A DNA stretch of 64,000 nucleotides from Atrichornis clamosus (lineage: Eukaryota; Chordata; Aves; Passeriformes; Menuridae), in the NCBI GenBank assembly GCA_013400975.1, contig WBMZ01000217.1, positions 62,001-126,000 of the forward strand, read 5' to 3'. The notes under the pieces are model-generated. The model saw only the letters and a list, made by a program, of their open reading frames with translations. It was not told the DNA's origin and ran no database searches. The position numbers were made by a program, and so were the translations under genes. The number at the start of each line of letters is the position of its first letter. Positions within the stretch are counted from its first letter, which is position 1. This document shows positions 13,877-26,480 of this stretch, piece after piece.

Positions 13877-16237
13877 ACATCCTATTGAATTGTGCACTGT
13901 ATATTTCCTTGTTAATTCTCAGGGATTAGGAAGCCTTGCAGAAGGATTTACTGTGAAATTTATACCTTTACTTAGAGGATTACTCACAGGTGGTGAATTG
14001 ACTGAAATCTCACCGTGCTGCTGTACACTGCAATTCAGAGCAGCAATCTTGGCATGAATTTTGCTTTGAATTTTGCAGAGAGCTTTTTCTTTTGCATGTT
14101 TGTTTTCACAAGGTGCCTTATTCTGACTTGCCAGCTCAAAGCACATTTCTTACTCACTGCTTTACTTGCAAAAGCATTGTTCAGCTGGAAAATTAATAAG
14201 GCTACACTGAAAAAAATATCCCACCAAACTGCCTATAGGCTCCTCTAAGGAGAATTCAAGCTTTGAAAGATATGTTTTATTTATAGAATGTCCACTGGAA
14301 ATCAAGCCAGGAAGTGAAAGCTGCTGTAATGTTAGACATTCTGTTTAATTTTTAAGCAAAATTCTAAACAATGTATTCTACTATAAAGAAGGCCTTTATG
14401 AATCATGAGTCATTTTCTGTTGATGGAAATACGATTGGTATCTCAAATAACTTATTACTTCCCTGTCCTGCCCCTACTGAAAGTATCTGACAATCTATCT
14501 TTGCTATTTATAAAACACCTAAATAGGCTGATAACCAAAGAGAAAAGAGACTGTGTTTGAAGTAACCATTCACAAGGTCTTTCAACGCTCCCTGCTTCCT
14601 CATAACCTGTCACATTCCACGGCCTTACACTACTAATAAAAGCTAAGTAGGGCTGAGTTGAACATGCACACCACCTCCCAAATTTTCCATCCTTTTTCTA
14701 TATGCTGTATGTTCAAAACATTAAATGCGTTATTATTTCAACCCTACAAATTAATTTTTACACTGAAACTTCTCAGCAGAGCCATCTTTTTCTGTTGAGT
14801 CATGGCACCAAATTTACACACAGGTATCTGTTCTTCATTCCTTCACACAATTGCCTCTCTGCTGGTAGCCTTTTACATCAAGAAAATACATTTTCAGGCT
14901 CTTGATAAACATATAACAAAAAAGAATAATTTCTTGGGGGCATTCTTAGCCCATCCTTATTTCAAAGTGGCTGCATAAACACAGTAGACCAGGGAAGCTG
15001 AGTTTTCCAGCACCTGGAATGAACCTGGTGGAATGCTGTTACTCTCCAGGATGTAATCATTAAAAGATTAATTAAAAAACAATTTTTCATACATTCAAAA
15101 CAAACCAGGTAGAGAAATGGTAAAAGTGTATTTTCCAGTTGCAAGGCACAAGTGTTTGGGCTGGGCTGGCCCAGCATAACTCCACCTTAATGCCACTGCC
15201 TGATTTATGAATTAGATCTTGCTTGTACAAAGATAGCACTCAAGCTAAGTAAAAGAAGGTTCATATGCACATCTCTCATAGCACAGCCTACCCTTTTGAC
15301 AGTTTGCATTAATAATAATTAATAATGAATCATAATAATATGCTCTGTTCCAAATATTTCCTTTGTAAACCCTTGGGAATTCAGAAGAATCCTCTTTGAA
15401 AGATCAGAAAGCCCTGAATAGCTATTGAAACAACACAAAGATTTTATGTATAGAGGAATCACGGAAAAAGAAAAGGAGGGAGAAAAAGAAATAGATGATG
15501 CCTTACTTTCACATCTCTGTGCAGAAGGGAGGAATGAGGTATTATTTGAGAGATGTCACTTAGGCTCACCTTCACCTCTCCCTGCAGGCACCCCAAAACC
15601 ACAGACCCTACTGCATTAAACTGTATGGTCATCCTATTATACTCAAATGAAGGGGTCTGCCCTCAGAGTTCCAGTCCTCCTAGATGAGAAAACAGAGAAA
15701 AACCTCTCTGATCCTTTGGCTAAAATGATCTCAAACCAGTTTCAGCAAGTTACAGGCACAGGGCAATAGGAGCAAGGGTACAGGATGACTCCAGGGCTAT
15801 AAATCACTCTGCCAAAGTCAGTTAAAGAACTAGGCAAGCATTATTATCGGGGTTAAAAAAAGAACAAGTTCTCTATATGTAATAGAACAGATATGGTAAG
15901 TTTGTGTGCAACATAAACCCTTCAGCTCAGTGAAGTAAAAACCAGTGAATAGATTATGTTGACAACCATAAAATGACCAGATATGGAAACTGGAAAAAGG
16001 AAGAACAACCTACATCCTCCTGTTCCTCCTCGTAAAGGACTTTGGATGCTGATCACTTGCCAAGCCCTGTGCCCTTGCCATACTGATACCTTTAACCCTT
16101 GGACCCCGAGGGACACTGAAAGCTACCCTAAATGTAGCATCCGAGAAAAGGACAGATACCACAGAATTTGTTTGTACGTTAACTGCATATAATTGCAACC
16201 AGAAGTATTAGCAGCATTGTAATTTGAGTTAAAAGTA

Positions 16238-16275
16238 TTTAATTAGACTGTTTAGAATTTAATTAGATTAACAAT
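16238..16275. promoter_or_regulatory. Duplicated TTTAATTAGA homeodomain words
   Basis: TTTAATTAGA occurs at 16238-16247 and 16258-16267, exactly 20 bp apart, followed by a SOX-like AACAATG at about 16269. Two helical turns of spacing would place both sites on one face of the DNA. This is motif evidence only. Confidence 0.2.
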
Positions 16276-16853
16276 GAACTTTGCGTTTCCTCTGTCCTCA
16301 ACAAGATGTCAAGAGACACAAATCAGTGGGAACTGGAGCAGCTGCTCTGTAATTTGCATGTAACAAGCAAATATCCCATGCAAGCCAAAGGCCTGAGAAT
16401 GCAGACCTGCAAACAACCTCCTGAGGAAAAAGACCTGCTTTTTAAAAAATAGTGTGTTAAGGAAAAGAGAGTTTCCTATAATATAGAAGATCTACTGCAT
16501 CAATATGGAGAAAATACTCCCAGAAACTTAAAATCTGCTGTTGCTGGGTTCATTAACAGCTGTATTAGTTGCCTCAGCATTTAAGATTTTAAGAAGCTGA
16601 AATAATACAGAGTTTTAGAAGCTATGATTGAACGTCTGTCGTAGGGAAGCTCTGGAGAGGAACATGGTCTCCACTCTTCTATTCTCACAGCTCTTTTGGG
16701 AGCTTGCAACATCCCAGGGATGCTCAGTGAGTGTGTGCAGCATCAGGGAGGGCAGTGAAGGCTGTGCCCTGCAGGACAAGAGTGCAGCTTCAATAGATCT
16801 TGCTCTCCTATACATGGGAATTACATCAAAAAGAGTGAGTGTAGGAAACCACC

Positions 16854-16883
16854 AAAAAAAAAAAAGAAAAAAGAAAAAAAAAG
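16854..16883. repeat. A-rich purine tract
   Basis: Three A runs separated by single G residues make a purine-only stretch of about 30 bases. It creates lysine-rich or phenylalanine-rich artefact ORFs on either strand. Confidence 0.9.
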
Positions 16884-18753
16884 CAAGTGGAAGAAAGGTT
16901 TGAGTTATTATTACAGCTTTCCAGGTGGAGCAAATGCACAGTGCTTTAAACAATGCTTTTGGGTCTCAAACCTGGAGTACAAGCTTGCTGCAGCCAACAC
17001 AAACTAGTTTGTCTGGATTACTGAATTAGGATTGGGGTTTTTTTCCCCCCACTCTGGAAAATGAAATGCACAGGACTGCAACAGCAGCAGAGCTCCTCAG
17101 CTACAGCAAAAACATCTTAGCAACAAAGGAAGGAACTGAGTAATTTAAAAACAAATGTGTTTTTTCTTGCTTATTATAGAAGAGACAGAAGCAGAAGAAA
17201 TGGGCTTGACAGTTTTACCTCTGTTTAATGGATTTTAAAGTGGCTCTTGGCAGTGCAACAGATTTCTTCTGAAGGACCAGTGAGGTAGGAAGCAGCTAAA
17301 ACCTTGCAAATGCCTGCAAACTAAGTATGACTTGAGAACATACACCAGTTTAGCACCCAAAAAACACACTCTTTTTTTCTATCCAAAGTCAAAGTAAGCT
17401 TTCCTTTACTCTTCCCCCCAGGTTCTACAGTTTATTTCCTGAAAAGAGCTGGCTGGCCAGGGTGAGACATATCTATTTGTCATCCTTCTGGGAAGAGCAT
17501 CCAAAGCACATTCGTGGCCTGCTCTCTCTTCCACCTCTATAGTCAAATTAACAGTGGTCTCAGTTTTGTTGTTTCATTTTCACTCTTGTGCTGTACTGAT
17601 CTTTCTTTCCAGGCAAACACAAAAAATTGAGTGTCACACTGAATGGAAACCTTCACATTACACATCCATAGCATGCTCCTGAAAATTTTGGATTAAAGAA
17701 AAGCTCAACTGAGTTAAGATTGAATTTTTTAAAGGACTATGAAATAAACAATAAAGACTCTTATTTGTACATTTTTAGGTGGTTTTATGCCTTTCTTGGT
17801 TTTTGAAAGTAATGTGATCATTGCAGAAATTTTAAAAAAAACCAAACAGAAACAAAAACCCTAAAAAGGACCCAATTTTCTTGCTTTCAGTAATAATTTT
17901 TGCTACTGGACCTCATCACTAAGTCTACTCCAGATAAATTCCAGCTCCAACGTAGCCTAATATCAACTCCTCCTCCTTCAACTTTACCAAGATTCCATGA
18001 TCAGGCTGGTATTCTTCATTTTCTGGTTTTGCCTTTCCATGTCTTTCCTTCCTCCTGATTTAGCCAGACAAATCCTCTCTCCAGAAGAATGGAATTCTAT
18101 ACCTACTCTTCCAGCTGTTCTGCCTTCACCCCCTCCAGCTGTCTGATTCAATGCCTCAAACCATCCCTTGCTTCCTCAGTCTCATCAGTTTCTTTCAAAA
18201 AGGTGGTGATGGAATGTGTTATTTCACCATTCTCATCCTTCTTCTCTCTCCTTGGATATATTTTTCATCTGTATTTTAAGTTCATACAGCTGAACCATTG
18301 TTAAATATTAGAAGCAATAACTTTAGGAAGACAAAGTGTGTTTCAGAGCCCTGCAATACATTGGATTACGTTCAGGAAGACATTAAAGGTTCCCTGGAGA
18401 TTACAGTCTTGGAAGAATCCATATGTCAGGATATTTTGGGAGATATGGCACATGGGTCTTTTAGATCATTTTGATAGACCTAAAGAAAAAATTTTACTGA
18501 ATTTAGCACAATATTTTGCATAGTGTGCCTAGAGTGTACAACTTTATAAAAAGAAAGAGGCAGTTTTTGAAGAGATGAAAAAATTGAAAGTACAAAGGAA
18601 CCTGAGAAGCTGAGAGAAATATCTACAACAAAAGAAAAATGTTGAAAGTCTCAGAATGTCACCTACTGATTGCTCTATGTAAAGGTCATGATCCCGCATT
18701 AGTGCTGCTTTTTGGGTTTCTTCCACTGCTTGCTGAAAAGTACGAAGCCACGC

Positions 18754-18890
18754 GGGTGGAAGGGATGCCTGGAGGCCACCTAATCCAACCTGCTGCTCAA
18801 AGCTGCAGCAGATTCCTCAGGCCCTTGTTCTGTCAAATTTTGGATATTGCCAAGAGTGGGGAGTTTGTTACCTCCCCAGGTCCCTGCAAA
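18754..18890 (-). mobile_element. CR1 LINE 3'-end fragment, diverged
   Basis: On the plus strand the segment reads GGTGGAAGGGA, CACCTAATCCAACCTGCTGC and TTTTGGATATTGCCAAGAGTG in that order. This is the reverse complement of the 3' end of an older CR1 subfamily (GGAAGGGACC, TCTAGTCCAACCCCCTGC, GAATATCTCCAAGGATG). Spacing is roughly kept but many bases differ, so the insertion is old. Similarity fades after about 18890 and the outer limits are approximate. No coding remnant is visible. Confidence 0.8.
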
Positions 18891-21800
18891 ATTGGGGTGT
18901 TGGAACACCACTGGCCAGAGGTGAGCTCTATACCAGCACTGCCTTGAAATTCAGCAGTGTCACCACTACTCCCTGCGGTTCTTCTTTCACAAAATCCTTT
19001 AATAAATGAGGAAGAAAAGCTAATTTGCATTTGCTCCACAGCTCGAGTAAATTATGTCAATCCCACAGGTTTATTTCCGTAGAGGACAGAGTTTGCTCTT
19101 GATGTGTAGACAACAGTTTTGACCCCTTCTCCATATCAATATACAAATTCTCAAAAACCTAAGTGTTGGGGCTCCTTGAAAAATGTAAATTTAATAAAAA
19201 GTTTTCATTATGTACTCCTCGGATTAACATTGCGCTGAAATATTGTATAAACTGTGTGTTCCTATCTTTGAAATTTATAATTAAATCCAAATGTCAATAT
19301 GATTTATTTTTAAAACATCTCTCATACACCATATTAGGAAAGAATACAATACTACAATATACAGTGGAAGAAAAAAAAATAGATCCTTAAAAGCTGTAGA
19401 CTACAGGCACACTATTTTACATGAAAGACAGCACAAGATTCAATAAATTTCTCCAAGTCAAGACTACTGAAGTGATTTATAAACATGAAAATGACATCAT
19501 CTGCACCTATTCTTTGCACATGCCCTCCAAAAAACATCCAAAACTTCATCTCTGGCTTTCCAACAAGTTCAAAGGCACTCATAAGAGCACAACAATGAAA
19601 AAATATTATTTCGTTTTACGTCAGCACTACTCACAATGCTTAAGAAAATTGGCTCTGACAGCATTCCCATTTTATATATACACTCCATTAATTCCTGCCC
19701 TGTCTTTGCTCTACCAACTAACCCTCACATTTAGAGGTAAGAAAAAGTAAACCATTCTTGTACCCCCTTAAATATCTAGCTAACCTTTAACTTATTGATT
19801 AAAATCAAGTTTTTTTTCAAAAGCCTTCAGTTGATATAAACACACTTTTTACAAAGAAGCATTTAGGCCTAGAGGTTGCAGGCAGAATGTTGTGTCTGCC
19901 CCGAGCCAAGCACAAGGAGCAGCTTGTGCTGCAGAACTCGAGCCTTGGCAGGCAGAGCCTCGCACAAGGCAATTTCCTCCTAGAAAATGCAGAGCTGCTT
20001 CCTTAGTCCCTTCTCAAATCCCGCACACCCCAGTCAGTGGCTGTGCACTGGCACTGATGGGTGTACGAAGGCTGTCAGAGATGCAAACCACAAGGACCAC
20101 AGGCAGAGTGGCCTTTTACGGCACTGGAGGGTTGGCACCAACATGGAGAAGCTTAGGGAAGGTGTCCGATGGAAGTCTAAAAGCAGGTGGGACAAAAGGG
20201 ATAGCAGGAGGCTCGTTAGAGTACAAAGCAGACAGTTCCATCCAGAGAAGCTGGAAGAAGATTTGGGAGAGTTAAGATATACAAAGCCAAGTACACAAAC
20301 ATAGAAATTATTTCAGACCATGCAGCACCTGCCTCTCCTCACAGATGCTTTGGGTACTGTGCTGGACCTTGGTGTCTTACTAAATTTGTGAAGGCCATAA
20401 GAGCACACTCTTTCCAAACCAAGTTATGGTCCACACCCTCTCCTCACTTCCACCCACTGCAGAAGAGGAGCATCTTCCTGGGTGCAGAGCTCCATGGAAT
20501 GCCTTGGAACCTCCATGCCTGCTGCATCACCAGGTGCTTTGCTGGCCCAGTGACTCCATACACACACCTCTGTTTTACGTCTGCTCTCTAAGCCCCAGCC
20601 ACGCAGTCAGGATGGGCCAGGTGCCTCTGTCCTCCCCCAGCACCTGCTGACATCTTTCCACCCACTCCCAAAACCTGGTGAAAGTGCTGAATGAAGATTA
20701 TCAATATCTGTGGCCATAACTAAAAGTACAGAGACTAAATAGAAGGCATGTGGTGCCTCAGACTGGGAGCTGCCATTAGCAAGGCAGTACTAGAAGATGA
20801 AATTCCTGGTTATGGCTCTGTCACACTGGTTCACACACAATGCAAAGTTTTCTTTGGGAAATGAGAGGTGGGCTTGAAGCACAAAATGCTGATAAAGTAT
20901 TTAAAAACTGATCGTGGGGGAAATCATGTTTGAAACTACCCATTTATGAAGGAGAAGTCGCTGTGGCTTCCTGTGTCCCACATCTGGCTGTAAGCCCATC
21001 TTTAAACAACACAGAAAACCCATCTGGCAGAAAATGAAGGCTGAGAGATCAAACATTGGAAATCAATGACTCTCACAGTTAGTCTGGGCATACTGCACAA
21101 TGATGGATGTTCCCATTTTATTTGTCACATACTCATATTTAGGCAAATTATATTATATCCTTCAGACAAATTGTGAACAATTATTATTTCCACATCACTT
21201 CTATAGAATGCTTGAAACTATCTGCCCTCCCTGTAAAAATTTTAAAGCAATTAACAAAGCTAAGGACAGCATTACTGACACAATTTTCTCCTGGGGAGGC
21301 TCTCGTAATCTGGACAATAATTTAATAATTGTGTTTGTTTTTTCAGTAGCTTTTGTGCCAAATTAAGGCTACATCACAGCAGAGCAAGCCTTAATTAACA
21401 AAAGATAGCTTCGTTAACCCAGCATCTTTTACTAGACAAACAATTTAGGAGAGAGATACACAAGTGCAAAGCCTGAAGCACAGACTGTTTGCCCAGAGGG
21501 GTCTGCTGAGGTAAACTGTGTGCAGGCTCTATGAAGTGCAGCTTATTGGCACTGCTGGGCATCACCAACCTTTCTAGGGATTTATACCAACCTGTCTTGT
21601 TAAAGAACTTGGTCCTGGGGTTGTTTGCACAGAAATCTCTCTTTGGTCAAGCCTAACAATCTCTGCCATTCTCCACTTTTCTGCCTGTCAATATAAACCA
21701 CTCCTGGTAGTGAGTCAGCCAGAAGCTGCTCATAAACTCTCTTAGCATGACTCTCCAAGAAACCTTTTTATAAATGAACTAATGGCTTTTTTTTTTTAAT

Positions 21801-21976
21801 TTACCTTGGAGCCAACCCCTAAGCTCAAGGAAAGACCTGAAATAGGGAACAGAAAATTCCTTAAATGGAAGAGGGGTATGGAAATCAAAGATACGCCCAA
21901 GCACTGCTCTTCATCTGCTGGCTTGCTTGTATCTCCGCTCCTCTAAACAAAAACTGAACTGAAAATCCACTCTCCT

Positions 21977-22060
21977 CACACAAAAAGACCAAACATATGA
22001 CATCCCCCACCAAAAAAACCAAAATCCTCCCATTCCGATTAAAAAAAAAAATCAAAGCCA
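21977..22060. repeat. A+C-rich low-complexity tract
   Basis: Plus strand is almost entirely A and C with A runs and CCCC blocks. It is one of several like tracts between 21.9 and 36 kb, and no coding or structural role is apparent. Confidence 0.75.
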
Positions 22061-22312
22061 AATATTCACCTGCTTAAACAAAACCTCCTTTCAGTTTAGA
22101 AGCACATGACAGTATCATTAAATGTGCCAGGAACTAGCTAAAATTTTATTATTAAAGCTTCTTTCAAAGATCTTTATCAATGTCACCTTTTACTTCAAAG
22201 CTCCTAAAACACTCTGTAGATTTTGAAACAAAAACCACACACCATTATCCTGCTCCTCAACAGGAGCTTAAGCAGCTACTCTAAAAATCACCAAAGATGC
22301 AGAGAAGTTTAA

Positions 22313-22373
22313 AAACAACAACAAAAATCTGCCCCCAAAAAACCCACCAAACAAACACAAAACCCCCCAAAGA
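22313..22373. repeat. A+C-rich low-complexity tract
   Basis: ACAACAACAAAA followed by CCCCCAAAAAACCCACC-like blocks. Same kind and same strand as the preceding tract. Confidence 0.8.
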
Positions 22374-22861
22374 GTGGAACACCTGATTAGTGTTACTCTC
22401 TAAACCAGCCAAGCCTTAGGAGTGACACTCAGGTACCATAAGGAAAACTCAGAAGGTGCTGAGAACAATCTAATCCGCCACAGGATATCCCTGAGGGCAT
22501 GAATTAGCTTTTATGGAACCTCAGGAACAGGCTGTACCCAGGCTCCACAGGCTGTGGGCTGGGTGACTCACTCCATTATCACCTCCTGTCTTTCATTAAA
22601 GGACGGTGGTTGTAAGAGCGACTTCATTTCCCCGAGGGTGGACTCTCCCCGTGCTGTACAGCTCCCCAGCCCATTGCAAACAGGAGCCTCTTTTACAGCA
22701 CAGAAAGAAGCGAAGAGGGTTACGCCCTCTCACCTCTGCTCGCCTCACAGCCCCAAACAAAAACGCAGCAAAGCATTTTAGGATGTAAGAGCAGTTCCCC
22801 CAGATGCCAGCGACTCAGAGGAAATGGTACAGCCGTGCCAAGAGGCAGAAGCCAAAAAGAT

Positions 22862-22915
22862 TTGACAGAATCATTTCACAGAATCAAAAAGGTTTGGAAA
22901 CTACTTCAGAAGCAA
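22862..22915 (-). mobile_element. Possible CR1 3'-terminal scrap
   Basis: AGAATCATTTCACAGAATC followed by AAAGGTTTGGAAA and an ACTTCAGA word resembles the reverse complement of the CR1 terminus, where ATTCTGTGATTCT-type repeats follow the TTCCAACC word. Only about 50 bp align by eye, with substitutions and a short insertion, so chance similarity is possible. Confidence 0.45.
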
Positions 22916-24607
22916 AACAAGATTGCAACTTTGTCTTTTATAATATAAAATCAGCATCTAGAGAGGCAGGAAAATTTGCCTCAAAGTTGTAAGTTACTGC
23001 CCTCGGAGAACTCAGATCAGTTTTGATGCGTGATTAAGAACCTTGATAAAAGTATAACTGTCCTTAGCTCCCTTCTCCTACCTTCCACTTCTGAAAGCAA
23101 AACATCTTGTTCGCAATTACAACTCTCCCACTTCCAGGGCATGCAGGCTATTTCTCTCTCTGAGGTGTTAACAAGCCACTTACATCTAATGCAGAAACCA
23201 ACCTCAGCTTTATACAAGACGGCATCAATTTCTTTAGCACATCTGTCATGTACACTCTGAATCACCTGTGGATGGTTTTGAATATATTATATCTTCTTTT
23301 GCTAGTCCTACAAAGCCCAAAGTCAGTGAAGCCAAGCTAAACTTGGCTTAGTTTTGTTTCTTGGGGGGTTTTTTTTGTTTATTTCAAACCTGAGTGCAAT
23401 CACTTGATGCTTATTTAAAAATCATCAAGTAGCACAGGTGTAACCAAGAGCAAATCCAAAAACAAGGGCAAGGCATCACAATCCAAACACCTAAGAAAGA
23501 GCAGAGCTCAAGACTAGCTGAATACACTGGCCAGGGAAGAAGGCTGCCTTGTTTTTAAGCTTGTGAAGTTAATGGTTTTAATGCTCTAAAGTCTGTAAAA
23601 ATACAGCTGCATGATCTCTAGATTGCCTGCTTGCTTTCTCTGAAAATGCTGTTGCAACAGGGCTTTGGTACAGACAGATGTTTGCTGTTTCGGAAGTGCT
23701 GTTTATTGAATCTTTTGCTCTGCTCTTACTTTGAGCTCCCTTGAATTTCTTGCGTTTCCTGCTGTTCCTTTTCTCTCCTTTGGACTGGAAGCTTGCAAGA
23801 GTATCATCATCTCAAATGCAACCCCTCCCAGAGGCCACTAAAAAAAAACCATCAATCCTATGCACAGATGAACACCTGAATAAAAAATGTTGGGGTTTTC
23901 CTTTAAGCAAGCAAAGCCAGAAGTCTTCTGACAATACAAATAACCCCTAAAAAAAGAATTTAAATTTTAAAACCCAACAAAAAAACCCCACCTCCACCCT
24001 AATAAACTATTGATTTAGCACCTCCAGTTCAGCAAAGGCAAGAGAGATGTGCTTGGAAAATCAGCAGCCAATGTTCAGTGCTACGGATTCTTTACTCCAA
24101 GTGTTATCTGCTGAAGTTTGCTTCTCTTGGAGAAGGACACAGCATTGAATTGAACATTGTAAGGCAAACTAATAAAAGGGAGAACACTTTGTTTTTAATT
24201 ATTAGTTTTAGACCTGGGTCCTCAGAGCTTATACAGACAAAGCTGCAATTAGTAGGTCTCGGGTTGAGTAAAAAATACATGTTTTTCCTCTCTCTATACA
24301 TCTGGATAAAATAAAACCAAAGCACAAAGCCTTTGTAATATGTCCATTGATTCCCGTTCATTTATCAGGGGAGATAGGAAGGGATCTGACCCAGGAGAAA
24401 TATTTACTTCAGCCACAAATGCTCTGTGCTTCTGATGAATTCATCATCTGATTTTCTACATCCCCCGTGCTGAGATCTGGAGCAGCTTTCCTGCTCGCTT
24501 GCTTTTCTCGCCTACTGTTTGGCACAGGAGCTGTTTGAGCAGAGCTGAGCTGTAAATGCCATGGCCACAAATCCAGCGTTCAGCTGGCACCAGGGAGAGG
24601 AAAGGTT

Positions 24608-24617
24608 CTATTTATAG
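24608..24617. promoter_or_regulatory. MEF2-consensus / TATA-like box
   Basis: CTATTTATAG fits the MEF2 consensus CTA(A/T)4TAG exactly and could equally serve as a TATA element. An E-box CAGCTG of the MyoD type lies 22 bp upstream at 24581-24586. About 270 bp downstream a splice-donor consensus (ATG|GTAAGT) lies at 24885/24886, so promoter, short first exon and donor could be drawn on the plus strand. Single motifs of this length occur by chance, and only the arrangement makes it worth noting. Confidence 0.3.
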
Positions 24618-24639
24618 CCCTTCTGGGCAGTGTCAGCCA

Positions 24640-24885
24640 GTGGACACGCTGCTGCTCTGAGCATCCTTGGGACGACCTTCACAGGAATGTACCTTCTGCC
24701 TCGTGATGAGCTGTGACAAGGCCTTGAGGTTTGTCAGGATGTTCCTCTCATCCACTCCCCTCCCCTCTACTGCGCTGGAGTTGCTCAAAGCTCTGCGTGT
24801 GAACAAAAGGCACTTGAAGGGGCTGCATCTGAATGGGAATTGGACAGCTCTCAAGCAAAGAGGAAGACACATGCTGACCTTCATG
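24640..24885 (+). other. Possible noncoding first exon ending at a consensus splice donor
   Basis: This stretch lies downstream of the MEF2/TATA-like box and ends in ATG|GTAAGT. It is GC-richer than its flanks. A short frame from an ATG at 24706 runs 66 codons but passes through the putative donor, and its translation matches nothing I know. If transcribed it is more likely part of a long noncoding RNA or a 5' UTR exon. No acceptor or downstream exon can be paired with it. Confidence 0.15.
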
Positions 24886-25925
24886 GTAAGTACTGTGAAA
24901 CACTGAAAGCTAGCAAATTCTCTTTGACACTATAAGCTTTTAAATCACCCTTTTAAATTTTCCTTTTCACAATTTTTTTGTTCTCTCTAACCCCTGTACA
25001 TCTATATTAAAAGAGAACTCCTCTTTTTTTTTTTTCCTCCTCAAGTAACAAGGTAAAAAAACAGTTTTTGCAGTTTATAGAGAAGCTCTGATGAACTTGT
25101 AAACATTTCAGCAGAAATTTCTGGATGTCCATTCTGACAGGGAGCAGAAAGGTTTTCCGAGTTCTCACTGCCATCAAAGCTACAACAGAAGCCTTGAATA
25201 AATACAGTGAGCAACACCTTAGTGTGTGAGATGGAATACAGAGGTCAATGTACACATATGATCACAATATTCGTGTCACTGAAAGGGTACCTCTGCTACC
25301 TGCTGGATTTTACAACCTTGAATAACTCCAGAATTGCTAACTGGAGCCAGACTTCTTTAGTGTGTTCTACAGTGCACATGAATACAACAAACTTAGAGAT
25401 TTCATCTCAAATACACATTTCTTTAGAGAGCCCAAAGCAACTTTTGAAGAGTACCTTCACTTGTTAATTCCTTGTTGATGGCTGAATAAATGACTGCTTT
25501 TTGCCAAGACACCCTTGTAAAAGCAGCTGTTGAAATCAAGTGGTTCTTTCCTGACTGTTTTCAAGATTTAAGTAAACAATGTTTTATCAACAAAGCAACC
25601 TCATTTCAGAGTTCTGGACTGAGCTGCAACAAACTGAAGAAAAAGATCTCAAATGTTTTAAGATGAGAGTCAGGGCAAGTGGAAAAAGGTAGCAGGTAGT
25701 GTGGGGTGCCCAGCTCTCACCCTGTATTAACACTAAGATAAATACTGTTTATACAGGCAGCACACTAATCATAAAACCTTGTTAAACACTGGCTAATAAT
25801 TATCCTTTGTACTTCTTCAGAACCTTTCATCTGATCATCTTGGAGCCCTCTGCAAACAGAAATTCATTTTTACAACATCGTAGGAGTAGGCAAACAATTA
25901 CTAAAGATGCCAGATCTCCGGGGTA

Positions 25926-26480
25926 GAAACCACAGAATCACAGAATGGTTTGGTTTGTAAGGACCTTGAAGATCACCTTGTTCCAACTCCCCTGCCATGG
26001 GCAGGGACATTTTCCACTATCCCAGGGTGCTCAGAGCCCCATCCAACCTGGCCTTGGACACTGCCAGGGATGGGGCAGCCACAGCTTCTCTGGGAAACCT
26101 GTGCCAGGGCCTCACCAGCCTCACAGGGAACAATTTCTTCCCAATAGCTAAAGAATTTCCTCCCAATCTAAATCTACTCTCAGCTGGAAGTTATTTCTTC
26201 TTGTCCTGTCACTAACAGGCCCTTACAGAAAGTCCCTCTACAGCTTTCTTGTTGGGGAAGAAGTCTGCTCTAAGATTTACCCAGAGCATTCCATTCTCCA
26301 GGCTGAACAATCCCAATTCTCCCAGCCTTTTGTCACAGCAGAACTGCTCCTGTGTCTGTGTTTGGTATTGCTCCAACACTCCTGCAGGACCTTGCACTGG
26401 GTCTTGCTAAATCTTCATGAGATTTGCACGGGACCACCTCTCAAGCCTGTCCAAGTCCCTCTATTTGACAATTCTCAGCA
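25926..26480 (-). mobile_element. CR1 LINE fossil, minus strand, 3' end plus ORF2 scraps
   Basis: Read on the minus strand, this ends at 25926-26010 with the canonical CR1 3' terminus, including a close match to the GTCCCTGCCCATGGCAG word and the terminal ATTCTGTGATTCTG-like repeats. Further upstream on the element, ELGLFSLE from the ORF2 C-terminal region is readable at 26296-26319. RDLDRLERW is readable at 26434-26460 and CKVLQ at 26382-26396. CKVL and ELGLFSLE are separated in full-length CR1 by much more sequence than the roughly 60 bp seen here, so this copy carries an internal deletion. A stop and at least one frameshift break the remaining frame. The element is 5'-truncated near 26480, where similarity fades. 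It should be inert. Confidence 0.92.

Larger units (their letters stand above)
10790..18750. other. Unique DNA, no gene seen
   Basis: Contains the CpG-richer patch at 13.2 kb, the purine tract at 16.86 kb and the homeodomain-word duplication at 16.24 kb. A pyrimidine-rich stretch lies at 17.9-18.3 kb. Open frames are short and overlap on both strands. Confidence 0.6.
18895..22860. other. Unique DNA, no gene seen
   Basis: 19.86-20.65 kb is GC-richer and carries overlapping frames of 127 and 105 codons (19892-20275, 19987-20304) in two phases with no recognisable product. The rest is AT-rich, with A+C-rich tracts starting near 21.98 kb. Confidence 0.55.
22920..25920. other. Unique DNA with the promoter-like stretch at 24.6 kb
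   Basis: Outside the MEF2/TATA-like box and possible exon, I see an A+C-rich tract near 23.95-24.0 kb and a T run near 25.03 kb, but no gene. Confidence 0.5.

Noticed and set aside
19892..20304. Overlapping 127- and 105-codon ORFs
   Set aside because: Two phases of one GC-richer segment, with no domain and no paired splice sites.
25025..25040. T run suspected to be the tail of a minus-strand retrocopy
   Set aside because: The sequence on the side where the retrocopy body would lie shows no coding similarity, and no target-site duplication was visible.
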